64,000 nt of DNA from Apus apus. Its lineage: Eukaryota; Chordata; Aves; Apodiformes; Apodidae. The position numbers and the translations under genes are program-made. The stretch spans positions 24,602,608 through 24,666,607 of the forward strand of contig NC_067289.1 of NCBI RefSeq assembly GCF_020740795.1. Direction: 5' to 3'. Numbering within the stretch: position 1 is the first letter of the stretch; each line of letters begins with the position of its first letter. Positions 42,001 through 49,334 of the stretch are shown one piece after another. Under the pieces are notes generated by a model. The model searched no databases. It had not been told where the DNA came from and saw only the letters and a list, made by a program, of their open reading frames with translations.

Positions 42001-45000
42001 TTCGAAGAAGAATACCAACATCTTTGAATGTTGTTTTCTTTCCATTGATGTGGTAGACAGAAGAATTATCTCTATAAGCAGTTCTGGACACACAAAATTT
42101 GCTGTTAGGAATGACTTCGTAATCATCTCCTTCCTGTTTTGAGGAAAAACAAAGCCAGAAAAACAATTACTATATCACAGATTTACCTCATATTTCATAA
42201 TTAAGCACAGAAGTTTTAATCAGGGTCATGTTTTCAGTCAGCTGCACTCAGGGGTCTAGAAGAAAGAAGTGGGAACTGCCTTAAAGCTGCATCTCTCAAA
42301 AAAAAAAAAAAAGAAAGAAAAAATCTAGGAAAAAAAAAATTAAAAATACCCCAAATAGCTTAAACTTAATTTCCTTCATATTGTGCCTTTCCCACCTCTA
42401 ATACAAGTTATTGCTTTGAAAATATTTATTTTTTTCTCTTCACCTCTGCTTTAAATCACAAAGGAAAAAGCCTACTTCAAATTTCAAGTGCCTGTGCTAT
42501 TCCCCCCCTTTTAAATGTTAGATGAGGAAGTCTTGAATGACTTCACTACTATCTGCATTTTAAACTCCTCTTTTATACTGCTAGCAAAAGGGGTTACTTT
42601 TAGCTCAGTAGTTCTAAAGAGAAACTGTAGAAGATAAAAAAGCAAAACATTAAAGATGTGACAAATATGACATCATCAGTTTCAAAAGATATCTTACACT
42701 TACCTACAAAGCAGCAACTAAAATCAGACTGGTACTGGACTTGAAAAAGTTAAAATTGGTGCATGCCTCTTGTAAAGACTTAAAACTGGCCTACTACTTT
42801 CCCAGATTAACCCCCAAGAGCACAATCAAACTGCTATCTAGTATATGCAGAAGTTTTTTAGATCATAAACCTAGCTCCTAGATGTGAATACAAAAATCAA
42901 GTGAAAAAAAAATCAGTAATTTTTGAATCTGGTTATTATAAATACAAGCAAAAGGTAGAGGTGTGTGTATATCAAGTCAAATTAAAAAAATACATCTTTT
43001 AAACAGTTCCTTCAATGACTGTATAAATTGCTACATTATCAACACAATTTTTGGAATTTCAGTGTATATTTCCTACTATTTTGACTGAGCCCAGACTCAA
43101 CAGTTGCTGCTTCAGCTAGCATGTGTGCACAAAAGTTAAATTTAAATAAAGGAAGAAAAATAAATTTCTTGCACTGTACCTACAATAAAGCAACAAAAAT
43201 GTCCATAGGTTTTGATCAATACATGAAGTGGCAAGCAAAATAAATATTTATTTAATCTGCCAACACCTATTTCATTCAAACAAAATATCAGGTTCAAAAA
43301 TATTTACTGATAGGATGAGAGGTCCAGAATTTTTGGTGAAAAACCTATTTTAAAACTGCAGGCATATTTACAGTATACAGTGTGTAAATAAAAAATCTCA
43401 GATTCATTATATGTTTTTCTAAATTTAGATAACCTAAAATAGTTTCTAATTGGTTTGAAAAGTTTTGCTTAAATAGATTTTATTTCTTAACAGATATGCC
43501 TGTATTATAAATTTAAGAATATCTAACATGTCTTAATGTAGGCTTATAAATTTTTAGAGGTCTTATTAATTTCAGAAATAAGTTTTATTTACTGGAGAGG
43601 CAGTAGAGGTGGCAAGTCCAAAACGACTTCTTAAAATGTTCACTACGTATTTCTGAATAGTTTTAAAACCCATATTAGTCTTTGAGAAAATAAAAAATCC
43701 CTATTAATATTTTAACAACTGCACTACAAAACAGAGGAATTTTTAAGCTAGTTAACTTTGAATTTATGTTTTACATCCCAAAGGTAAACTAATCAAACTA
43801 ATCATTCCCCAACTCAAACTAAAATAACTAAATATTAAAAGCTTTCAAATCCTTGAAGAAAAAGAAAGTCTCCACTGTTCTGAAGAGAAGCATACATACC
43901 TTGTCAATGATCTTTTGGAAGTGGACTTCCACAGAACAACTCTGGATGTCCTTATGCTCGTCAGAATTATGGATCAGCACAGAGAGTTTTTTGGATCTGA
44001 TTTTTTGTGCTCGATACCCAAACACAAAAAGCATCGAATCAATGACATTGGATTTCCCACTGCCATTTGGCCCAATAATACATGAAAAACGCTGCATAAT
44101 AGAAGGAAAAAAAAAGTGATATTCAAAGGGAAACAGATGCTAGCCACTGCACATCACCCATTTCATCTGCAAACAGTTTCACACACAATTATTTCTAGTG
44201 CATGAAACTGCAGACTGATAGCTCAGTTTTTAGTGCCAAAGGTAAAGCAGTACAACTTCTTTAAGAAAAAAAAAACCCACACCTCAAATCAGCTTTCTAA
44301 GTTGTAGCTTGTTAACTCAAAGCGACACTGCACTTCGCAGGCATGTTCGCAGGGAAGGTTTCATGATTAGCCACGTAAGTCTCTTGTGGGCACTAAAAAA
44401 TATTCTCATTCTTCAAACACACCCCTAAAAGTTCCCCAGTCAACGAAATAAAGAGAAAAGAGTGCTTTTTTTAAGGTTTGCTGAGAAGTTAAAATTACAC
44501 AGTATCAGAAAGTTGCACTTAACTGTTTTCTCTACTGTCCAATAATGAAAATTTAGAATATCACTATATAAGTAATTCTAAAACAAATATTTTTCAGTTA
44601 TTTTGAGGTAAGTGACTTGAAAATACAGGAAGGAATAACTAACACACAGCAAAATCTTACCTTCATTTTTAAAATGCTTAAGGTAAAAGAAAGATACCTT
44701 ATGAAAAGGTCCCAAAGTTTGCTCCCCTGCATAGGATTTGAAGTTCTGGTTTACAATGTGAGTTATCATGAGACGAGGAGCACCAGGTTCATTGGTCATG
44801 GCTGGAGGTGGGGGAGGAGGGATGCTACCCAAAATCTCTTCTAAACTTCGATTATCAAGCACCTCATCCGAGACTGCTAAAAGCCATCCAAAACAAACAG
44901 AAAGGAAAAAAAAAATACTATAAGCTCTCAATAACTAGACACCTTTTAAAATGTTCAACTGAAAAAGCAAACATAATTTCTCTATGAACCAAGCCTGTAA

Positions 45001-46150
45001 TTTTGTCTGTAATTATTAAAATGAGCTAAGTAGAATTAAAATCCTTCTTTTCATGAACTGAATCTTTAAAAAGAGATACTGAAGACGTCCCATCGATTCA
45101 CTAGTGGGTTTGCTCTTTCATTATGTAATTCTTATCCCAACACACTTTTAATAGGCACTCTGCAATTACAATAGCTACAACCGTCACAATAAGCCTCCAA
45201 ATCTGAAACAGGCAAAGTCTTCCTAATTAATAAGTGCAAAGCCACATTTCAAGCGTGCTCACAAGTCACTCTGCAAGATTTGGGGCTCGCTGCACAATGC
45301 TCTGAAAGCTGTAATGACAGCACAACTACTCTGCAAAGACAGGAAGTTTGTTACGAAAACAAACTGGCCCCCTGGATATCAGCTAGTTGTAAGCAAAGCA
45401 GCTTTTCAACAGTTACTAGCAACTTTTTCTTCAAACAGGCAGGAGTTTTTGCCACCAATTTCCACATATTCATTTATTTGTCAAATACCTGGCTTGAATA
45501 ATTGCATATCTGGTTACCTAAAAAGACACACACTGCTGTTTTTCCAGACGTTTTCAGCAAAATCTCAAGAAACTCAAGAAAATACACCGCTTAATGAAAA
45601 AGAAAGTCAAATCATTTTAAGAGTTAAGTAAATAAACTTGACATTTATTCCATTCCAAGAAATCCCATACCATTGGCTGCATATAAATTTGAAAAACCCT
45701 GCTGTTGTACCACAATCTGCAGTACAATGTTACAGATGAGAAACATGAAATAAGCTTTATTAGGAGAAATTCTACAGATTGTTTTTGCACTTGTACTAAA
45801 TCACTAGTCCAAACACTTTTAACTCTTTGCAAGTCCCCTTCACCATTTTAAAAGAGGTTTAGTTTAAACTTGTCAGGAGTCAAGGATTTCAATATTCCTT
45901 TCCATAAGAGAAAAGAGCAAATTCTATCTGGAACAGCTGGCAAATTCAACAGAACGTTGCTGCTAAATAGGCCCTATCATCAAGTTTACACACCATCAGA
46001 ACCACGATATTCAGACCTACCTTGTGGAGGTGCCTCACCAAGCTGTCTGTCACCTTCATTTTCCACTTCCATGTCACTGGTAGACTCCTCCGAGGGTCCT
46101 GTGCCCTTCCCTTGGGCTGCTGTAGAGGTTTTGGTGCCCTTCTTCGGCAT
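14875..46150 (-). CDS. SMC4: SMC4, structural maintenance of chromosomes 4 (condensin ATPase subunit)
   Basis: Coding exons, 5' to 3' on the minus strand: 46021-46150, 44698-44873, 43900-44091, 41957-42133, 31002-31166, 29890-30017, 29206-29346, 28156-28306, 27173-27337, 26109-26342, 25375-25560, 24664-24825, 23900-24125, 23725-23804, 22390-22542, 22117-22243, 21622-21811, 20559-20703, 19633-19806, 18619-18801, 17620-17852, 16799-16982, 14875-15060. They sum to 3888 bases, 1295 residues (human 1288), with every junction GT-AG and in phase. Walker A GPNGSGKS is at 109-116, the Q-loop Gln at 225, coiled coil on either side of a hinge at about 600-745, signature LSGGEKT at 1187-1193 and Walker B LYFMDEID at 1211-1218, so the ATPase is intact. 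SMC4 pairs with SMC2 in condensin I and II to compact mitotic chromosomes. The gene is head-to-head with IFT80, tail-to-tail with TRIM59, and hosts mir-15b and mir-16-2. A non-coding first exon in the island near 48.3 kb is likely but not placed. Confidence 0.97.
15061..16798 (-). other. SMC4: SMC4 last intron, with a CR1 fragment
   Basis: A GT-AG intron of 1.7 kb (donor GTAAGT at its upper end, acceptor TTTCAG just above 15060). Its only recognisable content is the CR1 LINE fragment at 15121-15508, on the same strand as SMC4. Confidence 0.85.
15121..15508 (-). mobile_element. CR1 LINE, truncated 3' end
   Basis: Reads in reverse as a CR1 3' region. The low-coordinate end (15121-15140) has the reverse complement of the ATTCTAT-type terminal repeats, followed by GGTTGGAAGGGACCTTCAAG and the conserved avian CR1 block ending in the direction of 15508. 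It is 5'-truncated and decayed. A long open frame across it on the opposite strand is not a gene. Confidence 0.9.
16799..16982 (-). CDS. SMC4: SMC4 coding exon 22 (signature and Walker B)
   Basis: Residues 1173-1234. Contains the ABC signature LSGGEKT (1187-1193), Walker B LYFMDEID (1211-1218) and the D-loop ALD. All catalytic residues are present. Acceptor TTTCAG; donor TAT|GTAAGT. Confidence 0.98.
17620..17852 (-). CDS. SMC4: SMC4 coding exon 21
   Basis: Residues 1096-1172 plus two bases, with RQAFEDLRKQRLNEFMAGFN and YQMLTLGGDAELELVDSLDP, the start of the C-terminal ATPase lobe. Acceptor TCCTACAG; donor TAG|GTTTGT. Confidence 0.97.
18619..18801 (-). CDS. SMC4: SMC4 coding exon 20
   Basis: Residues 1035-1095, from ISKLSLHAIDDKPPEEMPVL to NLGAIAEYKKK, the linker leading into the C-terminal head. 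Acceptor ATTTCAG; donor AAG|GTGAGC. Confidence 0.96.
19633..19806 (-). CDS. SMC4: SMC4 coding exon 19
   Basis: Residues 977-1034, from EALPAVQEEHRGLLKEIQII to KIKYWQKE. Acceptor CTGTTCAG; donor GAG|GTAGGG. Confidence 0.95.
20559..20703 (-). CDS. SMC4: SMC4 coding exon 18
   Basis: Completes residue 928 and runs to 976; coiled coil with SEESVLRTEKEIKDNEKE. Acceptor CTGTTCAG; donor GAA|GTAAGT. Confidence 0.95.
21622..21811 (-). CDS. SMC4: SMC4 coding exon 17
   Basis: Residues 865-927 plus two bases, including EYDGVAEKAGKMEKEVKRLH and ECASAITKAQVAVKTAD, near-identical to human. Acceptor ATCCACAG; donor CAG|GTATAG. Confidence 0.96.
22117..22243 (-). CDS. SMC4: SMC4 coding exon 16
   Basis: Residues 823-864 plus one base, coiled coil SLSEQEINLRNQVKELEANV. 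Acceptor CTGTAG (an AG two bases on is also possible, but the phase favours this one); donor AAG|GTAATT. Confidence 0.93.
22390..22542 (-). CDS. SMC4: SMC4 coding exon 15
   Basis: Residues 772-822, start of the returning coiled coil (VNKMESQLQKDSKRA to KYTASMQ). Acceptor TGTGTAG; donor CAG|GTGAAC. Confidence 0.95.
23725..23804 (-). CDS. SMC4: SMC4 coding exon 14 (hinge exit)
   Basis: Residues 745-771, with the glycine-rich TMTGGGGKVMKGRMGSSV that closes the hinge. An 80-base exon; acceptor ACTTTAG, donor GAG|GTTAGT. Confidence 0.94.
23900..24125 (-). CDS. SMC4: SMC4 coding exon 13 (hinge)
   Basis: Residues 670-744 plus one base. Contains PTPENTPRLFDLVKV, FYFALRDTLVASNLEEATRV and GQIIEQSG, the second hinge half. 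Acceptor GATGTAG; donor CAG|GTATTT. Confidence 0.96.
24664..24825 (-). CDS. SMC4: SMC4 coding exon 12 (hinge)
   Basis: Residues 616-669, from GDLGAIDEKYDVAISSCC to ATFIALDK, the hinge half-domain that dimerises with the SMC2 hinge. Acceptor TGCCTAG; donor AAA|GTGAGT. Confidence 0.96.
25375..25560 (-). CDS. SMC4: SMC4 coding exon 11 (coiled coil into hinge)
   Basis: Residues 554-615, ending KKSGNIHGLYGRL, the entry into the hinge. Acceptor CATTAG; donor CTG|GTAAAT. Confidence 0.96.
26109..26342 (-). CDS. SMC4: SMC4 coding exon 10
   Basis: Residues 476-553, the strongly conserved coiled coil ELSKAVNEARSKMDVAQSE and ALTTTSETLKERKAAIKDIE. Acceptor TTCTGCAG; donor GAG|GTGAGA. Confidence 0.96.
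27173..27337 (-). CDS. SMC4: SMC4 coding exon 9
   Basis: Residues 421-475, coiled coil from VEELKNVPSNS to GLQEEKE. Acceptor TTGCGTAG; donor GAG|GTTTGA, a weak donor. Confidence 0.93.
28156..28306 (-). CDS. SMC4: SMC4 coding exon 8
   Basis: Residues 370-420, coiled coil including KLNKITAFIEENKEKFSQLD. Acceptor CCTCTAG; donor AAG|GTAGCA. Confidence 0.95.
29206..29346 (-). CDS. SMC4: SMC4 coding exon 7
   Basis: Completes residue 323 and continues to 369 plus two bases. Charged heptad coiled coil (YDLKKRVSDLETQKEKVNEE). Acceptor TTCCTAG; donor AA|GTAAGT. Confidence 0.95.
29820..29880 (+). mobile_element. CR1 LINE 3' tail remnant
   Basis: Positions 29851-29870 (CCCTTCCAACTCAAACCATT) are identical to the terminal part of the CR1 copy at 63374-63393, followed by a TGATGATGAT tail. 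Only the 3' end is recognisable. It is antisense to SMC4 and ends about ten bases from the exon 6 splice donor. Confidence 0.7.
29890..30017 (-). CDS. SMC4: SMC4 coding exon 6
   Basis: Residues 281-322 plus two bases, coiled coil beginning LNRVKMVEKEKDALEADKN. Acceptor GTCTAG; donor AT|GTAAGT. A CR1 tail starts about ten bases beyond the donor. Confidence 0.95.
31002..31166 (-). CDS. SMC4: SMC4 coding exon 5
   Basis: Residues 226-280, beginning GEVEQIAMMKPKGQTEHDEG, the most conserved block after the Q-loop and the start of the first coiled coil. Acceptor CCAAG|GGG; donor AAG|GTGAGT. Confidence 0.96.
41605..41685 (-). ncRNA. MIR16-2: mir-16-2 microRNA hairpin
   Basis: The 5p arm at 41655-41676 reads UAGCAGCACGUAAAUAUUGG then AG, equal to human miR-16 except base 21. 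The 3p arm at 41612-41633 begins CCAAUAUUAUUGUGCUGCUU, close to human miR-16-2-3p. The hairpin is 81 bases, as remembered for the human one, and lies about 90 bases downstream of mir-15b on the same strand, so the two form the conserved mir-15b/16-2 cluster inside SMC4. Confidence 0.97.
41773..41868 (-). ncRNA. MIR15B: mir-15b microRNA hairpin
   Basis: On the minus strand the 5p arm at 41827-41848 reads UAGCAGCACAUCAU then GAUUUGCA. The seed AGCAGCA and the first 15 bases equal human miR-15b; bases 16 and 20 differ. The 3p arm at 41789-41810 begins CGAAUCAUUAUUUGCUGCU as in human miR-15b-3p. Flanking stem sequences (GGCCTTAAAG with AATTTAAGGA) pair and are shared with the human hairpin. It lies about 90 bases into SMC4 coding intron 4, in sense, so it should be processed from the SMC4 primary transcript. 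The miR-15/16 family represses BCL2, cyclin D and E and other cell-cycle mRNAs (established). Confidence 0.97.
41957..42133 (-). CDS. SMC4: SMC4 coding exon 4 (ends at the Q-loop)
   Basis: Residues 167-225, from EGDDYEVIPNSKF to HNRFLILQ. The final codon is the Q-loop glutamine. The donor CAG|GTTGGT is weak and opens the microRNA-bearing intron. Confidence 0.97.
43900..44091 (-). CDS. SMC4: SMC4 coding exon 3 (Walker A)
   Basis: Residues 103-166. Contains the ATP-binding loop GPNGSGKSNVIDS (Walker A Lys at 115) and the conserved FGYRAQKIRSKKLSVLIHNS. Acceptor TTATGCAG; donor AAG|GTATGT. Confidence 0.98.
44698..44873 (-). CDS. SMC4: SMC4 coding exon 2
   Basis: Residues 44-102, with the conserved LDNRSLEEILGSIPPPPPP stretch and the first strand of the ATPase head (RLMITHIVNQNFKSYAGEQ). 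Acceptor TTTTAGCAG; donor AAG|GTATCT. Confidence 0.96.
46021..46150 (-). CDS. SMC4: SMC4 coding exon 1 (N-terminal tail)
   Basis: Residues 1-43 plus one base. The ATG at 46148-46150 opens MPKKGTKTSTAAQ, comparable to human MPRKGTQPSTA. The tail is Ser/Thr-rich then acidic, as in other SMC4 proteins. The donor GTAGGT starts at 46020 reading down. The bases above 46150 may be 5' UTR. Confidence 0.93.
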
Positions 46151-47850
46151 GATCTCAGTTGGCTATTCCCCTTCCACTCCAAGCAAGAAAAGTACTGAAG
46201 GATCTATCTCCTTTGCTAACATAAACAAGACAGCCCCGTGATCTAAGCAGTGCACTACAATCCCCTAAGGAATATACCTACATGTTTGCCCAGATGTTTG
46301 ACTAATTTAGAAACTAAAGACTAGAGGTATTTTGAAGACAAAAATACAAATTTGAAACAAAACCTCAAGATCAGCCTCATAATGATGTATTTTAAGATAG
46401 ATCAGCTCCCAAAGCAACAGACTGACCCTAATCTTTAGAAACCGCATGAATCTACCTCCTGAAAACCCCCACAGCCATGTTAAATGCAGTTCCTATGCTC
46501 AGAGAAAGCAACCGTGATGCTGGGGGCAAAAGAGTTAAAGACACATTTGAAATAACAAACTGAGTAGCCATATGTCTATACTCTCCTGGAAGCACTGTTC
46601 ACATACACGTTTCAGACCTGGCACGCATTTTACTCTCAACAGTCCATGCTGACTATGTATTTCATATAGATAAGCAGATAAACAAAAATACCTGCATAAT
46701 TATAGCAAAGACTTGGCTCTTAAAACATTTTAAATCAACACACTCATTTTGCAAAATGTAACAGAACCACTACTGCCAGCATTCAACATCTAACAGAGAA
46801 AGCAAAACAAAATACCTTCATCTGGTTGTGATGTTAAAGTTAACTTGATCAAGAACGAAGCATTACAAAAGTCCACCAGCTGGCACTTAAGCACAGCTCC
46901 CAAAAAATATAAATAGAAAGCAACCGATGAGAAGACAAGACGACTACAGGAGCAAAAGTCTCCAAAGAGTTGAAATTGCAGCAAGTGGCGAAGTTAGTTC
47001 GCAGAAAAACAGACATGAGAAAGTTTACTTCTCACAAGATAAAAAAACTGACGTGGTTAGAAAGTCATCTTACAATTGGTGCCAATCATTTGACGTTTTC
47101 AGACCTACCCCCAACCCACACTCTCATGAGAGTCCTTCATTTGGGACAATGGGGGAGGGGGGGAAATGAGAGAAAGAACTCATTTTAAGGCAATTTGAGT
47201 CTATGCCCCTGTTAAGAAGTGTTCCGCAATGGCTGTCTCAGACAATTACAGCCTCTCGAGTACAAGATTATTTTTTTTCCAAAACTGCTCCACTCCAACA
47301 GAGTTGTGCAATATAGACCTATTTACCTTCCCAACCCTTCCCCCCCCAGATACTTCAACAGAATGAACAAGCATAACTACTTGACCTCAAGCTTTTAAAT
47401 CGCGATAAATCAGCTGCCACATACTCTCTAACAAATTTAATAAATTCGTGCCCAGCCCCTCCCCCGAGCCAGCTCAAAGGTGTTTGTTAAAAGCATCTCT
47501 CGATGATCTCCTGCCAAGTGCCGTTTTTGTTACAGGGGTGGGGAAAAAAGACAGTCAGAGCCGGACAGAAAGACTTCCTTATTAACAGCCGATTACATTT
47601 GATAGCGATAGCTCATGTCAGTGAAAAAAAAAAAATTGGGGTTGCTTGTTTTTTTTTTTAATCAGCCGTTAAACTAAGGAGTCCAACTGCACCCTTGTCA
47701 CGGTGCTTCCAATGCGTTATGAGCTTTCTTAGGATTTGTGTCTCATCCTTTAAGCATAAAAGGAGCAGGCAGAGCTAGTTACGGAAGGGTCCCTGCTTTG
47801 TAAGCAGATTAGAATCGGACCTCTGCGCTACCGAAACGTATTCCTGTACT
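46151..47850 (-). other. SMC4: SMC4 5' UTR / first intron region
   Basis: Between the SMC4 ATG and the CpG island. Part of the 5' UTR must lie just above 46150, and the remainder is presumably a 5' intron leading back to a non-coding exon in the island. The acceptor cannot be chosen with confidence. No other feature was recognised. Confidence 0.45.
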
Positions 47851-48518
47851 TCCCCGGCCGAGGTGGGTCTCGGATTCACGGTCCCCAGAGGTCCCTAAGG
47901 GCACCGCGGGAAACCTTCAGCTTTCTCCCTTGGGCTGCTTTAGACCCTCTCTGATCACCCCTCCTCAAATCCATCTGCAGACACCAGCCAGGAGGGACAG
48001 GCCGGGCGTCGTGCCTCGTCTGCGCCGGGACCGAGCAGCCGGCAGGCAGCCCGGACCCCCGGCAAGGGCCCTGGGCCGGGCAGCCCCCGCCCCACCGCCC
48101 GGGCCCGGAGAGAGGGGCTGCCGCCACCCTTCACTCCCTCAGGGCAAGGAGAAAAAAAGAAGAGAAAAGGCGCGGGGCAAAGCCTGCCGCCCTCCTGCCT
48201 TCCCCCTCAGCACCCCCTGCCCAGGGGAACGCCCTGAGGACGACCCACCTCCCCGCTCGCAGCCGGGGAAGCCCCCCGACTCCACCTGCCCTCAGGCGAA
48301 CTGCCGGCGCCTCTACCTCCAACCCTGCCCGCCGACCTGCCCCGCGTTGCCCGCCGAGCCGGTACCTTCCAGCACTGCCGGTGCCCGCCCTCAGCGAAGC
48401 CTGCCGGGTGAGGCGGAGCGGGCGGCTCCGGCTCCCGCCGCAGCCCGCCGGCTTCCACACTCGAAAATGGCGCCCAAACGGCGAACTCGAACCGAAATTC
48501 GTTAGAAAAGCGCGGGGC

Positions 48519-48529
48519 ATGCTGGGAAG
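48519..48529. promoter_or_regulatory. ZNF143-like half site
   Basis: CATGCTGGGAA is the reverse complement of TTCCCAGCATG, the core of the ZNF143/SBS motif common in divergent CpG-island promoters. The ACTACAA part of the full motif is absent. Confidence 0.45.
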
Positions 48530-48579
48530 GGAGGGGGCCGGCCTCCCGCGGGTTTGAAAGGAGGGAAGGCGAAGCGCCC

Positions 48580-48590
48580 GCGCCATCTTG
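48580..48590 (-). promoter_or_regulatory. YY1-type site
   Basis: On the minus strand CAAGATGGCGC, the core of the YY1 consensus AAGATGGCGGC with one end mismatch. Such sites usually sit just downstream of a start, in the orientation of transcription, which would place an SMC4 start slightly above 48590. Confidence 0.5.
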
Positions 48591-48689
48591 TCGCGGGGTG
48601 CTGCGCCCGCCGAGGCCGGGGGCGGCCAAAATAAAGCCCCCTCCGCTTCGGGTAGCGGCTCTGCCGTGTTGTTGTTCGTTTGTTTTGTA

Positions 48690-48703
48690 GGGGGGGGGGG
48701 GGG
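48690..48703 (+). repeat. Poly(G) run
   Basis: An uninterrupted run of about 13 Gs after TTTTGTAG, then GGAGGG. It is a strong G-quadruplex candidate and also a position where read errors are likely. Confidence 0.8.
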
Positions 48704-48860
48704 AGGGCGAAGGGAAGAGATTGGCGGCGGAGGGTGAGGGCGGACGGGGTTTATTTTAATGTTAGAAGTAGGTCAGTGGGCGGGCGCTTGGGCTGCTCGG
48801 CAACTGGCGGCGAGGTGGCGCGGGGCCCGAGCGGCCGCCTGGCCGGGCGCTGTCATCAGA

Positions 48861-48906
48861 ATTTAAAAAAAAAATAAAAAAAAAGGAAAAAATATTTTTA
48901 AAAATC
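48861..48906. repeat. A-rich tract inside the CpG island
   Basis: About 45 bases of nearly pure A and T (runs of A9, A9, A6 and a T5A5 junction) embedded in sequence that is otherwise mostly G and C, midway between the SMC4 and IFT80 candidate starts. Confidence 0.8.
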
Positions 48907-49334
48907 GAAGAATGAAATGAAAGCGGCGGCGCCAGGGCGGTTCGGAAGCGGCCCCGGGCGGCGGCGGCAGCAGCAGCCGTGTCACCTGGGCGGGGAGGGC
49001 CGTGAGGTGGCGGTGGGACGGGCAAGTCTCGCGGGAAGTCGCCATAGAGACCGAGCCGCTTGGGGCGGGAGCTGCCCCGGCCCTGCCGCGGGGACGGCGG
49101 GAGGAGCGCGGCAGCCGCGCGGCGTCGGGAGCCGCTCTGCGCCCTCCCTGCCGCTGCTGGGGCAGGTAAAGGCGGGCTGGGGGCTGGTCCCTCCTCCCCT
49201 GGCCGTCGGGGAAGGCTGCCCGGGCGGCGGGTCTGACTCACCGCCGCGGTGGGCGAGAGGGTCGGAAGCAGTGACCCCCGGGCTCGGCGTAGGAGGAGGG
49301 AAGGGAGAGCGCCGGGAGACAGCTGAGCGAAGAG

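Larger units (their letters stand above)
42134..46020 (-). other. SMC4: SMC4 coding introns 1-3
   Basis: Introns 44874-46020, 44092-44697 and 42134-43899. They are AT-rich with A-rich tracts (for example about 42298-42345). No repeat, exon or RNA gene was recognised inside them. Confidence 0.7.

Noticed and set aside
44690..44697. SMC4 intron 2 donor GTATCTTTC, near the U12 GT-AG consensus
   Set aside because: It lacks the invariant second C of RTATCCTTT, the flanking AAG|GTATCT is an acceptable U2 donor, and no good TTCCTTAAC branch site precedes exon 3.
46000..46182. Second frame overlapping SMC4 exon 1 and starting upstream of its ATG, as a possible overlapping uORF
   Set aside because: It opens with TTG and not ATG, and it is not known whether those bases are in the mature 5' UTR.
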